The notes under the pieces were generated by a model. The model was not told the origin of the DNA. It saw only the letters and a list, made by a program, of their open reading frames with translations, and did not search any database. The position numbers and the translations under genes were made by a program. Positions 27,301 to 37,293 of a stretch of DNA of 38,710 bases are shown here, in pieces. Each line of letters starts with the position of its first letter. The stretch's first letter is position 1. The stretch is from Ministeria vibrans ATCC 50519 (lineage: Eukaryota > Opisthokonta > Filasterea), in contig CALSCP010000556.1 of the NCBI GenBank assembly GCA_943704425.1, positions 54,675 through 93,384 of the forward strand, read 5' to 3'.

Positions 27301-27590
27301 GACGATAGGTCGTAATCGTATATGTGTTCTGGAATGGTCGCATCGGGATCGATTTGCACCAAAAATTTGGCATCTGAAAAAACATATGAAAATGAAATGA
27401 ATGAATAATGAAATATAATAATTATAATAATTACAATGATTATGATCGAGTCAATATCATTTGAAACTTGGCTCGAAACTTCGCTCACCTTTCACTTTCA
27501 AGGCTTCATCCTTAGCAACCCCGCCTTGCCGCTGCTGCTGCTCGACCTTGTGGTCCAGAGGAACCGATTGAGCGTGGCTTGAGCCGCTCA
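21379..27590 (-). CDS. GREB1: GREB1-like protein: permuted SF2 helicase plus TAGT-type glycosyltransferase (5' exon unresolved)
   Basis: Four consecutive exons resolve: 27590-27489, 27373-26421, 26343-26081 and 26020-21379. All phases agree and give 1,986 residues; human GREB1 is 1,949. The first exon has no in-frame ATG and begins with two bases of a split codon, so at least one 5' exon lies upstream. Motifs, numbered from the first resolved residue: DECH box at about 351-354 (VIVADECHYA, split by an intron), SATP motif III at 384-387, GRMGDTFP (motif V-like) at 953, QELGRLCRY (motif VI-like) at 985, and Walker A APQIGKTGT at 1090. Motif I therefore follows VI. A GT-A glycosyltransferase region spans about 1333-1563, with VVMMDDN at 1405-1407 as the metal-binding acidic motif and EDFYFASDL at 1534. 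Next come a cysteine pair-rich stretch (CCDC, CPKH), a helicase-associated-like segment at about 1837-1884 and a basic, probably nuclear, tail. Likely a nuclear glycosyltransferase acting on protein or DNA; the substrate is inference. Confidence 0.85.
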
Positions 27591-28165
27591 CTACACAACA
27601 AATGAAATCAAAATGAAATCAAAATTAATATCATTATAAAAAACCTTAAAACCCCGAAAGCCCACTAAGTAAACCCACCTCACACCCATATTGCACACCT
27701 GCCATTCAGCACCGCATTACCCTGCGGCCAACGGCAGATCCCAAACCGGTTGTTGAAAAATTGCGAAGTTGATAAAAAAAAGTTGATCAGAAGTTGATCA
27801 TTCACGAAAACACAGATTACACGCACACCAGCCCCCGCCGGGCCCCCAAACGTGAACACACACAACCCTGGACAGCATTGTGTATGGAATCCGCAAATTC
27901 GCCCGCTAGATAAGACTCGCGGGTTTTTTTGGTTCTCTCACAAACTTTTTTCAAAACTCCCACGGACGATAAACGGACGATACAGTGACGCACACGCATC
28001 GCCGACTCTCGCAAACAGACACATATAACCCATGGGTGCCAATGTTGCTTACTTTGAGTGTTGAGAAGCGGACGGTTTTGTCAGGGAGGCGAGAAAGAGT
28101 AATTATTATTATTATTAGTATTATATCTGAATTGGAAGTAACTGAGTGAGTGAGATTGGCATTTC
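27591..28165. other. Unresolved 5' region of the GREB1-like gene
   Basis: Should hold the missing first exon or exons and promoter of the minus-strand GREB1-like gene. A minus-strand candidate is the segment near 28075-28040 reading PDKTVRFSTLK and ending in a good GTAAGC donor, but I could not find a phase-consistent route from an ATG. A short ATT repeat lies near 28100-28120. No other gene seen. Confidence 0.35.
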
Positions 28166-28307
28166 GAAGCGACAAAGAGAAGCAATGAAAGACGCGCATG
28201 GCGCACCGCCTCGTGATTCTTCTCTAGCTGAGCAGTGAGCACCAGTAAGCACTCTTCCTTTTACACCCCGAGGTATCTCAGTATGAGAAAAAGATCATCG
28301 GCGTAAC
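28166..28307 (+). pseudogene. Relic of a YbjQ-family gene
   Basis: Two stretches resemble the last two exons of the gene at 20390-21203. GAAGCGACAAAGAgAAGCAATGaAAGACGC (28166 on) matches its exon 3. At 28273-28307 a sequence encoding VSQYEKKIIGVT matches exon 4 (VSSNEEKIIGVS), preceded by an AG acceptor-like site. The middle of exon 3, the end of exon 4 and everything upstream are missing. The following AATACAATCA also matches the intact gene's 3' flank. This is a dead fragment in the same orientation. Confidence 0.75.
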
Positions 28308-28367
28308 GAACACAATACAATCAATTCACTGAATGTAAAGCAAGTTCTTCTTCTTCGTCTTCCTCTT

Positions 28368-28406
28368 CACGAAGAGCCGAACAAGAGGAGACGCACTAAA
28401 AAGTGA
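28368..28406 (+). pseudogene. Relic of the TEX30-like hydrolase C-terminus
   Basis: Encodes EEPNKRRRTKK and a stop, identical to the last residues of the intact gene ending at 37995, with a three-base deletion just before. No hydrolase sequence lies upstream here. The similarity then continues through the noncoding spacer into the Armadillo gene, so this is the left edge of a duplicated block. Confidence 0.85.
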
Positions 28407-29170
28407 CAATTTATCTCAAATACACGCACTATTTATGAAAATTGCTAATAGTACGTATTCGATTAGGTGTTTTAGTATAATGTTGTTGTGTCAGCAGAAC
28501 AATACTACTGCAATACTAAATATATTGGTCAATTGGTGTGATAAGTAATAAGTGATTACTGTCAACAGTTAAAGTTTGAGGTTTGATAAGAGCTCCTTCT
28601 TTCAGAGTGTGTGATCTGTAAAATTGAAAAGATAAATTTCAGATCACTTTAATTCATTCATCATATCACTATAAATACATCAACGCCTTACGCACAGCGA
28701 CACAGCGCACTGATGAACGGGCAGAGATCTAAGGCGCACGCGTGTGACGAGAAAACGAAAAAGCAAGAAAAAGAGTCTCTGGAAGATTCGCTTGCACTTG
28801 CATCAAAACGGGCCGAGGACGGGCAAACGGAAACCGATGTGGTCGTTGATATGACACGTACCGTTCAAAAAGCGAATCGTTGGTTTCTTTTTCTCATCTT
28901 TTCACAAAAATATAATCTTTGTCGTTTAGAATTATCAATATTCGAATCGGTTGTTGCGACGTTGTACAGCGATACAGCGACAGTTGCGGAAAGGGAAGTG
29001 GCTGTGAGTACATTGGAGAACCACGCCGGGCAGGATGATCACAAGAGAGTGGCGATTGTACACTCTGGCGCAATTCAGCCGATTGTTGCGCTTCTTCTCG
29101 TTGGAACAGACAGCGCCAAAGAGAAGGCGGCGGGTGCGCTGAGAAGCCTGGCCCGTAATAACGACAACCA
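28368..29170 (+). repeat. Segmental duplication, copy 1 (partner at 37954-38710)
   Basis: From the TEX30-like tail through the spacer and the first 150 or so codons of the Armadillo gene, this block aligns with 37954 to the window end. Shared landmarks in order are the TKK stop, the GTATATGTTGTTGTGTCA-like segment, GTTAAAGTTTGAGGTTTGAT, ACATCAACGCCTTACG and the start codon region. Spacers differ by indels; the coding part is better kept. The pair is in direct orientation, about 9.6 kb apart. Confidence 0.9.
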
Positions 29171-31499
29171 AGTGGCCATTGCACGCGCAGGTGCGATTGA
29201 ACCGCTGATCGCCTTGTTGCGCAGTGGAACCGACTTTGCTAAGGTGGAGGCGGCAGGTGCGCTGTTCAGCCTGGCCACCAACCACGACAACAAAGTGACC
29301 ATTGCACGCGCAGGTGCAATTGAACCGCTGATTGATGTGTTGCGCAGTGGAACAGACAGCGCCAAGGAGAAGGCGGCAGGTGCGCTGTGTAGCCTGGCCG
29401 TCAACGACGACAACAACGCAGTGACCATTGTTCGCGCAGGCGCAGTTAAACCGTTGAACACTCTGTTGCGCAGTGGAACCGACATTGCCCAAGAGGTGGC
29501 GGCGTTTGCGTTGTTTATCCTGGCTACCAACGACGACAACAAAATGGCCATTGCACATGCAGGTGCAATTGAGCCGCTGATTGATGTGTTGCGCAGTGGA
29601 ACCGACACCGCCAAGGAGCAGGCGGCGGGTGCGCTGTCCAACTTGGCCCGCAACAACGACAACAAAGTGACCATTGCACGCGCAGGTGCAATTGGACCGC
29701 TGATTGATGTGCTGCGCAGTGGAACTGACAGCGCCAAAGAAACCGCAGCGGGTGCGCTGAGGAACCTGGCCGTCAACGACGACGACAACAAAGTGACCAT
29801 TGCACATGCAGGTGCGATTGAACCGCTGATTGCTGTGTTGCGCAGTGGAACCGACAGCGCCAAGGAGAACGCAGCGGGTGCGCTGAAGAACCTGGCCGTC
29901 AACGACGACAACCAAGTGACCATTGCACATGCGGGTGCAATGGAGCCACTGATTGTTGTGTTGCGCAGTGGAACCGACACGGCCAAGGAAAAGGCAGCTG
30001 CGGCGCTGTGGAACCTGGCTGCCAACGACGACAACCAACTGACCATTGCACGCGCAGGTGCGATTGAACCGCTGATTACTCTGTTGCGCAGTGGAACCGA
30101 TAGTGCCAAGGAGAACGCGGCAGGTGCGCTGTCCAACCTGGCCCGCAACGACGGCAACCAAGTGACCATAGCACGCGCAGGTGCAATTGAACCATTGATT
30201 GCTGTGTTGCGCAGTGGAACTGACAGCGCCAAGGAGAACGCGGCGGGTGCGCTGTCCAATCTGGCCGTTAACGACGACAACAAAGTGACCATTGCACGCG
30301 CAGGTGCGATTGAGCCGCTGATTGCCTTGTTGCGGAGTGGAACCGACACCGCTAAGGAGAAGGCGGCGCGTCCGCTGTGGTGCCTGGCCGCCAACGACGA
30401 TAACAAAGTGACCATTGCACGCGCAGGTGCAATTGAACCGCTGATTGTTGTGTTGCGCAGTGGAACCGATAGTGCCAAGGAGCAGGCGGCAGGTGCGCTG
30501 TGGAGTCTGGCCATCAACAACGACAACCAAGTGACCATTGCACGCGCAGGTGCGATTGAACCGCTGATTGTTGTGTTGCGCAGTGGAACCGACATTGCCA
30601 AGAAGAAGGCGGCAGGTGCGCTGAGGAACCTGGCTGTCAACAAAGACAACAAAGTGGCCATCGCACATGCAGGTGCGATTGAACCGCTGATTGCTGTGTT
30701 GCGCAGTGGAATTGACAGCGCCAAGGAAAACGCGGCGGCTGCGCTGAAGAACCTGGCCATCAACGACGACAACCGAGTGACCATTGCCCGAGCAGGTGCA
30801 ATGGAACCGCTGATTGCTTTGTTGCGCAGTGGAACCGACAGCGCCAATGAGAAGGCGGCGTGTCCGCTGTGGAGCCTTGCCGTTAACGACGACGACAACA
30901 AAGTGACCATTGTTCGCGCGGGTGCGATTGAACCGCTGATTGCTCTGTTGCGCAGTGGAACCGACACTGCTAAGGAGCAGGCGGCAGGTGCGCTGTGGAG
31001 CCTGGCCCGCAACGGCGACAACCAAGTGACCATTGCACGCGCAGGTGCAATTGAACCGCTGATTGATGTGTTGCGCAGTGGAACCGATATTGCCAAGAAA
31101 AAGTCGACAGGTGCGCTGAGAAACCTGGCCGTCAACAAAGACAACAAAGTGGCCATAGCACGCGCGGGTGCAATTGAACCGCTGGTTGATGTGTTGCGCA
31201 GTGGAACCGACAGCGCCAAGGAGCAGGCGGCGGGTGCGCTGTCCAACCTGGCCGTCAACGACGACAACCAAGTGACCATTGCACGCGCAGGTGCGATTGA
31301 GGCAGCAGTGGCTCTTCTGAGCAATGAGAGTGCATCCGACCGCTCCAAAGAGATCATTGTGCGTCTCTTACTCCAGTTGTCCAATGGAAATAGTATCAAT
31401 AAGTCGGCCATCCAACAGAGTGGTGCACTGGCTCTCCTGACCAACATGGGTATTGCAGGGTCTACTTTGGCCAAGGATGCATTTATTAGTCTTCTTTGA
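28713..31499 (+). CDS. Tandem Armadillo-repeat protein (copy 1)
   Basis: Single open frame of 928 residues. After about 90 N-terminal residues, about 20 Armadillo-type repeats follow, 18 of them nearly identical. Unit length is 41 residues (123 bases), occasionally 42 by an extra Asp or Asn codon. Consensus pieces are VTIARAGAIEPLI, then LRSGTDSAKE, then AAGALxNLA and VNDDNK. This builds a right-handed superhelix for binding extended peptides, as in beta-catenin, importin-alpha and plant or protist ARM proteins. The final two repeats (AAVALLSNESASDRSKE..., SGALALLTNMG) are divergent and cap the solenoid. The N-terminal part has a short hydrophobic stretch (NRWFLFLIFSQKY) that reads like an intron at DNA level but cannot be removed without breaking the frame. 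No partner is evident. The near-identity of units implies recent expansion or gene conversion. Confidence 0.9.
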   Translation: MNGQRSKAHACDEKTKKQEKESLEDSLALASKRAEDGQTETDVVVDMTRTVQKANRWFLFLIFSQKYNLCRLELSIFESVVATLYSDTATVAEREVAVSTLENHAGQDDHKRVAIVHSGAIQPIVALLLVGTDSAKEKAAGALRSLARNNDNQVAIARAGAIEPLIALLRSGTDFAKVEAAGALFSLATNHDNKVTIARAGAIEPLIDVLRSGTDSAKEKAAGALCSLAVNDDNNAVTIVRAGAVKPLNTLLRSGTDIAQEVAAFALFILATNDDNKMAIAHAGAIEPLIDVLRSGTDTAKEQAAGALSNLARNNDNKVTIARAGAIGPLIDVLRSGTDSAKETAAGALRNLAVNDDDNKVTIAHAGAIEPLIAVLRSGTDSAKENAAGALKNLAVNDDNQVTIAHAGAMEPLIVVLRSGTDTAKEKAAAALWNLAANDDNQLTIARAGAIEPLITLLRSGTDSAKENAAGALSNLARNDGNQVTIARAGAIEPLIAVLRSGTDSAKENAAGALSNLAVNDDNKVTIARAGAIEPLIALLRSGTDTAKEKAARPLWCLAANDDNKVTIARAGAIEPLIVVLRSGTDSAKEQAAGALWSLAINNDNQVTIARAGAIEPLIVVLRSGTDIAKKKAAGALRNLAVNKDNKVAIAHAGAIEPLIAVLRSGIDSAKENAAAALKNLAINDDNRVTIARAGAMEPLIALLRSGTDSANEKAACPLWSLAVNDDDNKVTIVRAGAIEPLIALLRSGTDTAKEQAAGALWSLARNGDNQVTIARAGAIEPLIDVLRSGTDIAKKKSTGALRNLAVNKDNKVAIARAGAIEPLVDVLRSGTDSAKEQAAGALSNLAVNDDNQVTIARAGAIEAAVALLSNESASDRSKEIIVRLLLQLSNGNSINKSAIQQSGALALLTNMGIAGSTLAKDAFISLL

Positions 31500-31637
31500 T
31501 TCCGAAACGCTCTCAGAGAAAAACTTCGTTTTATAATAGTTGATAATAATAATAGTATTAATAATAATAAAAATTATTATAATAAAATTATTATTAAAAA
31601 TAGATGAAAGGAAACGACATTTATTACAGAGTAAAAC
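31500..31637. other. AAT-rich convergent spacer
   Basis: Short spacer with TAATAATAA runs between the stop codons of the Armadillo gene (plus) and the large minus-strand gene. Confidence 0.6.
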
Positions 31638-34600
31638 TTAGCAGATAGAAAAAGTGCGCTGAATCCACTCGAAACTTCTCGAGAGTAAACGAGACAAGTA
31701 CAAGACTTTGGCCAGACGCCACACATCCAACTCCAATCGCTCAAACTGCTCGAGTCGCAATGGAGACAGTTCCACCGAGTACGACTGATCCCGTTTCCGC
31801 ACTGCTCTCTGCATTATCCCTAACCATTCCAGCGCACACAGAACCTTTGATGATCCGATGAATCGCTCATAGGTTCCCTGATACACAACAACAAAACAAA
31901 AATTATGATGAGAATGACTGCTACTACCTATCAATGATTTCGGATCAGATTCACCCTACAAAGACACACGCACATACACCACACATACACACACTTTCTC
32001 TCTTAAACCTCTCTCACAACATGAGTCAAACTTGGACTTATAATAATATACCTCCAAAACATCGCACAAAACCACCTCGCAGACGGCCCTCCCTTCCCTC
32101 CGTGCCTCCGCATTCCCTTGCTCCACCTGCTCCACTATTCCTCCATACATTTCGCCGGCCAATCCCATTCCGCGACACATCTCATCAACAAACGCAGTCA
32201 CAACCTCGTACACAACCTCGCCCTTTCTCCTTCTTCCAACCCTTTCCACTTCAGCCACACTTTCGTCATCATGGCTACTCTCTCCCTCTCCGTTCCGCCG
32301 ATATTCCCCCACCGCATACCCCACAATCTTCCGCTTTGCTCCCCTCTCCTCCGCTACAGACACACTCGCAACCACTCCAGCCACATTCCGTGCTCTCCAC
32401 CAGCGCATCTCCCTATCTTCTTCTTCTTCTTCCCCTTCCCCTTCTTCTTCTTCTTCTTCTTCTTCTTCCTTCACTTCCTCTAGCCCCTTCCACTTCCCAC
32501 TCACACACTCCTTTTCCTTTGCTTCAATGGCATTCCCCCAAGGCAGAAACCCTAAAAACTGCGAAAGTGTCTCAGCGCCCCTAAAAATAAAACACACAAC
32601 ATAGACAATAATAATAATATTAAATTAATAATCATTATATTTTATCATTATTGTACCTTCCTCCTCGGTAGCGCCACACTCGATCCTCATTGCGGAAGAT
32701 CCATCGCATTGTCTCTACTCGCTCAGTCGCACTCATCGCCTCAAACCGTCGCAATGCAATCCTCTCCCGCACTCCCTTAAAACTGTGCGTGTGAAACATA
32801 ACACGATTAATATCAAACCAGTACCTTTCTCAACTGTTTCCACTTGAGCGCACACCACTCAATCATTCGTGACCGTTCCATCATCTTTATCATCTCCCAC
32901 ACCACCCCAATGCTCGCAGAGGAACATTTTACCTCCTTCGTCGTTAACCTGCTCAGGTACACTCGACTGTCATCAAACTCCCGCACCACTCGTTCAATCG
33001 TCTGCTCTGCCACAGTCGCAATACGCTCCACAATCGCTTCCTTTGTCTCTACTGCAATACTACTTCCTTCCCCTCTCTCCTCCTCCTCCTCCTCCTCCTC
33101 CTCCACTTCTTTCTCCTCCCCCTCTTCTGCCCGCCTCTTCTTCGTCTTCTTCTTCTTCTTTCCCTTCCGCTTCTTCGCCTGCTGCTGCCCCACAAACCGT
33201 TCATAATCAAACGAACGAGCAACCACCGATGCCACACTTCCACTTCCTACTCCCTGCTCCACTGTCATCGCCACTCCTTTCACCACAAGTGAGCCCAAAA
33301 ACATCCATTGGCCCGAGTCCATTTCACGCAAGCGCACCAGAATTTCTTCGCTCAAAATGCCCGCCAAGTCCTTCTTCGTCGTCTTCCTCTTCTTCGCACT
33401 CTCTTCCCCTCCTCCTCCCCAACGCTCCCCCTCCTCGTCGTCTCCTTCCTCCTTCCCCACCAAACGACCGACACTCTCACGCGCCACGACACAGTCATAC
33501 CCGCAACGCACACGTTCCATCTTCATGTTGTCCCAGTAGCTCGCGCACTCGTCCAGAAAGTCCACACGCATCTCAAGCGCAAGGCCTTCCAGTGACAATC
33601 CTACTGACGCCGTGGCCCCCTCAAACACCTCAGGAGTCGGCAGATTGTGTGGTAGAATCAGGGCGGGTGCGCCTGTCGCGCGCAGCAGTGGGCCCACCAA
33701 ATGGCTCCACACTTCACTCGTGTCCAGCGCATGTCCGTTCGTGTACGCCTTGCACACATACACTCCAGCACTTGTCAGAATGAATTCGGCATTCTCAATC
33801 TCAACGCCACGCACATCGCGAATGCTAATCACACCCGCATCTCGTCGCAACGCCAGCTCAAGAGGCTTCTCTGCATGACAGCCGTCAGGCGCATAACACC
33901 CCACAATATTTGCACCACAGCATTTCATGACAGACGGAACATCGTCGCACAGATAGGCGCACAGCTCATGCTCGAGCTCGTCGCTTGCCGTCGTCGACAC
34001 AGACACAGACAACTCAGCGTCCGCACTCGCCGTCTCCATGCGCTCCTCATCCGCCAACAGTGCCATTTTCGTCTCGGCAACCTGAGCAGCAATCGTAGCG
34101 CGTGCCCCATGCTGGGCATCGCGCACCGCACGATCAATCGCGCGCGTCACAATCGCCCTTCGTCCACGCAGCTCTTCAAGACTCAGCGGCACATCATCAT
34201 CACTCGTGCCAAATATCACATCACGCTCGACTACAACGCCATCCACGTCGACCTCGCGAATTTGAAGATCGCGCAGCAACGGAATGTACAGCGAGTAGAG
34301 CACGACAAGCGAGCGGCGCAACGCATTCTCCACACTACGTCGCCCTGTCGTGCGTACGCGCACCAACTCACGACCAAACTCGCAGTGTGCTGTCGCTGGT
34401 GCAGCACACACTCTCTCGTAGCCCCACTCGAGCAGTCGTTCTTCAATCGCCTGGTTCTCCGTCAAACGTGACACTTCGTGTGCCAAACGAGCATAAAATG
34501 TGGCCGGCGAGTCACATGTGTCGCTGAGCAGCGATGCGCGCAACAATTCGGTGGCAAGACGACGCAATGCTGCGTAACGTGGCAGCTGCGTGTGTTCAAG

Positions 34601-37114
34601 GCGTCGAGCAATCACCAGAAGTACTTGAAAGGTCGCGGGAGCAGCGTCAAGCCAAGCGGGCAAGCAAGGGGGAAAGGTGAACGGATTGGTATGGTCCGCA
34701 CGACACGAGGGAGTGGTTGTGAGTGGTGTCATGGGCAAAGGCGTGACGGGGACACTCGACGAAGACGTTTGCTGCTCGTGGCGTCCTTGAGCAAAGAGTA
34801 GACAGAGCAGCGTGAGACGCTCCATCTGCGCAGTGAGCAGACGCACACTGTCGGCAGTCAGCGACCGCATCTCCACCTGACGCACAAGATCGGTAAGAAT
34901 ATCCCGAGCACTCACGCCACCCATTGAGTCCGCCGCATGTCGTCCATAGCGTTGCACTAGCATCATGTCCATCGCAATCACAGCACATATAGGTGCCAAA
35001 AATACCCCCAGCACAAACGCATCGTCTTCCTCCTCTAATACTTCTTCATCCCTATCTTCGCCTTTCCCATTGCCAAAAAGCGCCTCGCGCAACGGCGCAT
35101 AGCGAGCATGCGAGAGCACTGGACGACAAATGGAGCGCAGGGCGCGCACGTCCTGGTGACGTGCACTCTGAATGAGAGCACGCAAAATGCGTCCCACACC
35201 CGCGGGCGCTCGTGTTAGGTCTACTTGGACTGATGCCTCCGCCGGCTCCACCAGCAGCAGTTTTGTGAGTTGCTCGCCTGTCGCATGAAGCATCAGCAGC
35301 GCCGCCGAGTGACCGCCGGCTTTGAGAAAGCGACGCGCCAGACGCTCCGTGAGATCGTGCAGGTCAGTTACGGCGTGACGAGGACGCAGAGCAAGCGAGA
35401 CAACGTCAATGCCAGGCGTGATGAGCACCGATACGTCCTTGTTAGCCGCAATGGCCGACTCGAGAGAGTCAACAACAGCCGAAATGGCACTCAGGTGTTG
35501 GGTAGTGGCAACACCAGCAGAGTCAAGCGCGGCAACGAGACGTGGTACAGTGACAGTGAAGATGTGAAAGGAACGCATTGCACCAGCGGCAACGCCGCGG
35601 TCAACCACGGCACAGAGTCGCGCAAGAAGCATTACGGCCGCATCGGCATCGACTGTAGCATCCGTAGCAATCCATTTGCGCACAAGAGCAATCGTGTTGG
35701 GCAGCTCGACGGCCATGGTAAACCCGACAGTGCGCCCGTGGGAGGCCAGAGTGCGCGCCAGCGAGAGAAGCGACGTGAGAAACAACGTGCGCGTGGACAG
35801 TACAGTCGTGAGTGCCTTGACTTGGTGCCAGACAAGCGAAATGCGATGCAGGACATCAGATAGAAGTGATGGGCGTGCACGCAGACGCAATGCGCCTTCG
35901 GTGTATTCCAGAAGCGACTGGCATACACACGCGTGCCCGACCTGCCCGAAAAAGGGAGAAAACACTGTTGGAATGATAGACGTGGCGACCGTGTGAGGCT
36001 CGAGATCGGCATACTCAAGTGCAACGCGTGCCATTCGCATGAGAAATGGAAAAAGAGTCGAGTCATCGCGTGCCAGATAGCCTTCGCTACTGTAGTTCAG
36101 CAACGACGGCACAAGTCGTGCAAGTGTGTCACGCACTGTTGCCAGCGATATCGTGTCGGAGGCAGCCAGTGAAACGGCAAGGCCTAGTGTGGCGTGTGCG
36201 TACAACGACGACGACGACGACGACGACGAAGCGGCGGTGGTGGTGGGAAAGAGACGTGTGAGAGCAGTGAGTGTGTCGAGCAGGGAAGAAGCGAGTGCGA
36301 GTTCAACGTCGACCACCACCGAACATGGGGTGCTCTGCTGCTCTTTGTCAGTCGCGTTGTCGATGCTGGCGGCAGTCTCTACAAGCTCGTCGTCGTCTAA
36401 GGCAGCAGCAATGCGGTTGGCAAGCACAAGCAGCAGCTGTAGGGTGAGCGAGGCGCTGAGGGAGAAGAGTGTGGCAGATGCTGACAGGTGCATCAGCTGC
36501 TGCAAGGTCGAGACGGAGGCCGAGGCGGCAAGTGCCAGGCTGAGTACACTGCGAGTGCCTTCGTCAAGAAGGGTGTGGGGCTGGTGGAGGCCACTGGTGG
36601 CAACCCAGTCGGGTAGCGAGTCGTGGCGGAGACGTTGAAGGACTTGCAAGTGCGCCAAGGCAACGCGATCGTCCAGATCAGCCAGGAGACGCCCAAGGGA
36701 CGCGTTGGCCAGCGCGTCGGCGAGAACACTCGCCAATTGAGTGCTGTGACGACAGGCGTCCACAAGAAGACCAAGACTGACGGTGGCACGGCGAGCAATG
36801 GAAATGTTGGTCGACGAGCAACGCGCGAGTTTTGTGAGGACTGCGACGAGATCTGAAGCAACGAGGGGGTAACGAGCAAGCGAGATGGTAGGAAAGCCTA
36901 CAGTGATGGTTCCAAAGGCACGCACGGCCACAGCGTCGTCGCGTGTGGCCGCTGAGGCGCGGGACTCGACACTTGCCGCAACAGCGTCTGCGCCCAGCAA
37001 CACAATCTCGGGAGGCCACAGCCGATGCCAGTCGGGCTCTGCGTCCACATGCGTATTAGAAGCTTCCGTAATGAACCATTTTAGGTCGCTGAGGTGCAGC
37101 AGAACGTCAGGCAT
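31638..37114 (-). CDS. Large helical-repeat-like protein of unknown function (1,725 residues)
   Basis: Four exons fit one gene: 37114-32825, 32775-32657, 32580-32052 and 31877-31638. All three junctions keep phase and give 1,725 residues. The first acceptor (TTTTAAG|GGA) is the weakest site; the more typical CACAG upstream leads straight to a stop. The N-terminal about 1,000 residues are rich in Ala and Leu with repeated amphipathic helices, suggesting a HEAT/ARM-like solenoid. A less helical section (about 1090-1250) follows. Then come a lysine-rich stretch with a glutamate run (near 33060-33180), a nuclear-localisation-like KKRKGKKKKKTKKRR, and a second glutamate run in exon 3. A stretch in exon 3 (VDEMCRGMGLAGEMY) recalls GNAT acetyltransferase motif A, but I do not trust it. 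I do not recognise the family. Large nuclear scaffolds are candidates. Confidence 0.7.
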
Positions 37115-37293
37115 AACGAGAAAAGAATGACAGTTCTGTGATCTGTCTGACGTCTGTCTTTCAACACTAAGTTCACTTCTTTACTCTTTACGTTATTCAA
37201 TCATTAATCATTTTGATTTTTCAAAGTCTCAAATCAGCATTGATTAGATTCGATTGAGTGTAGAATCAGTGTGGACTCACCGGACTGTGGAGA
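37115..37293. promoter_or_regulatory. Short bidirectional promoter region
   Basis: Only 179 bases separate the divergent start codons of the large helical protein (minus) and the TEX30-like hydrolase (plus). AT-rich, with ATTCAATCATTAATCATT near 37195-37211. The two genes may be co-expressed. Confidence 0.5.

Noticed and set aside
29090-31310. Regularly spaced repeats that could look like a CRISPR array
   Set aside because: Units are 123 bases, in frame and coding for Armadillo repeats, without short unique spacers, and the genome is eukaryotic.
28935-31474. Two very long open frames (778 and 799 codons) on the minus strand across the Armadillo gene
   Set aside because: The repeat unit is a multiple of three bases, so any stop-free antisense frame in one unit stays open in all. 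The products are repetitive mirrors of the real repeats and match no protein family I know.
32052-32580. GNAT acetyltransferase similarity in exon 3 of the large protein
   Set aside because: Only one short stretch (CRGMGLAGEMY) resembles motif A; the rest of the fold is not evident.
31934-32597. A 216-codon plus-strand frame rich in Pro and Ser
   Set aside because: It is the antisense of exon 3 of the large minus-strand gene, whose glutamate and basic runs read as proline/leucine runs on the other strand. The minus frame joins neighbouring exons in phase.
32869-33783. Plus-strand frame of 304 codons, Pro/Ser rich
   Set aside because: Shadow of the minus-strand basic and acidic region of the large protein.
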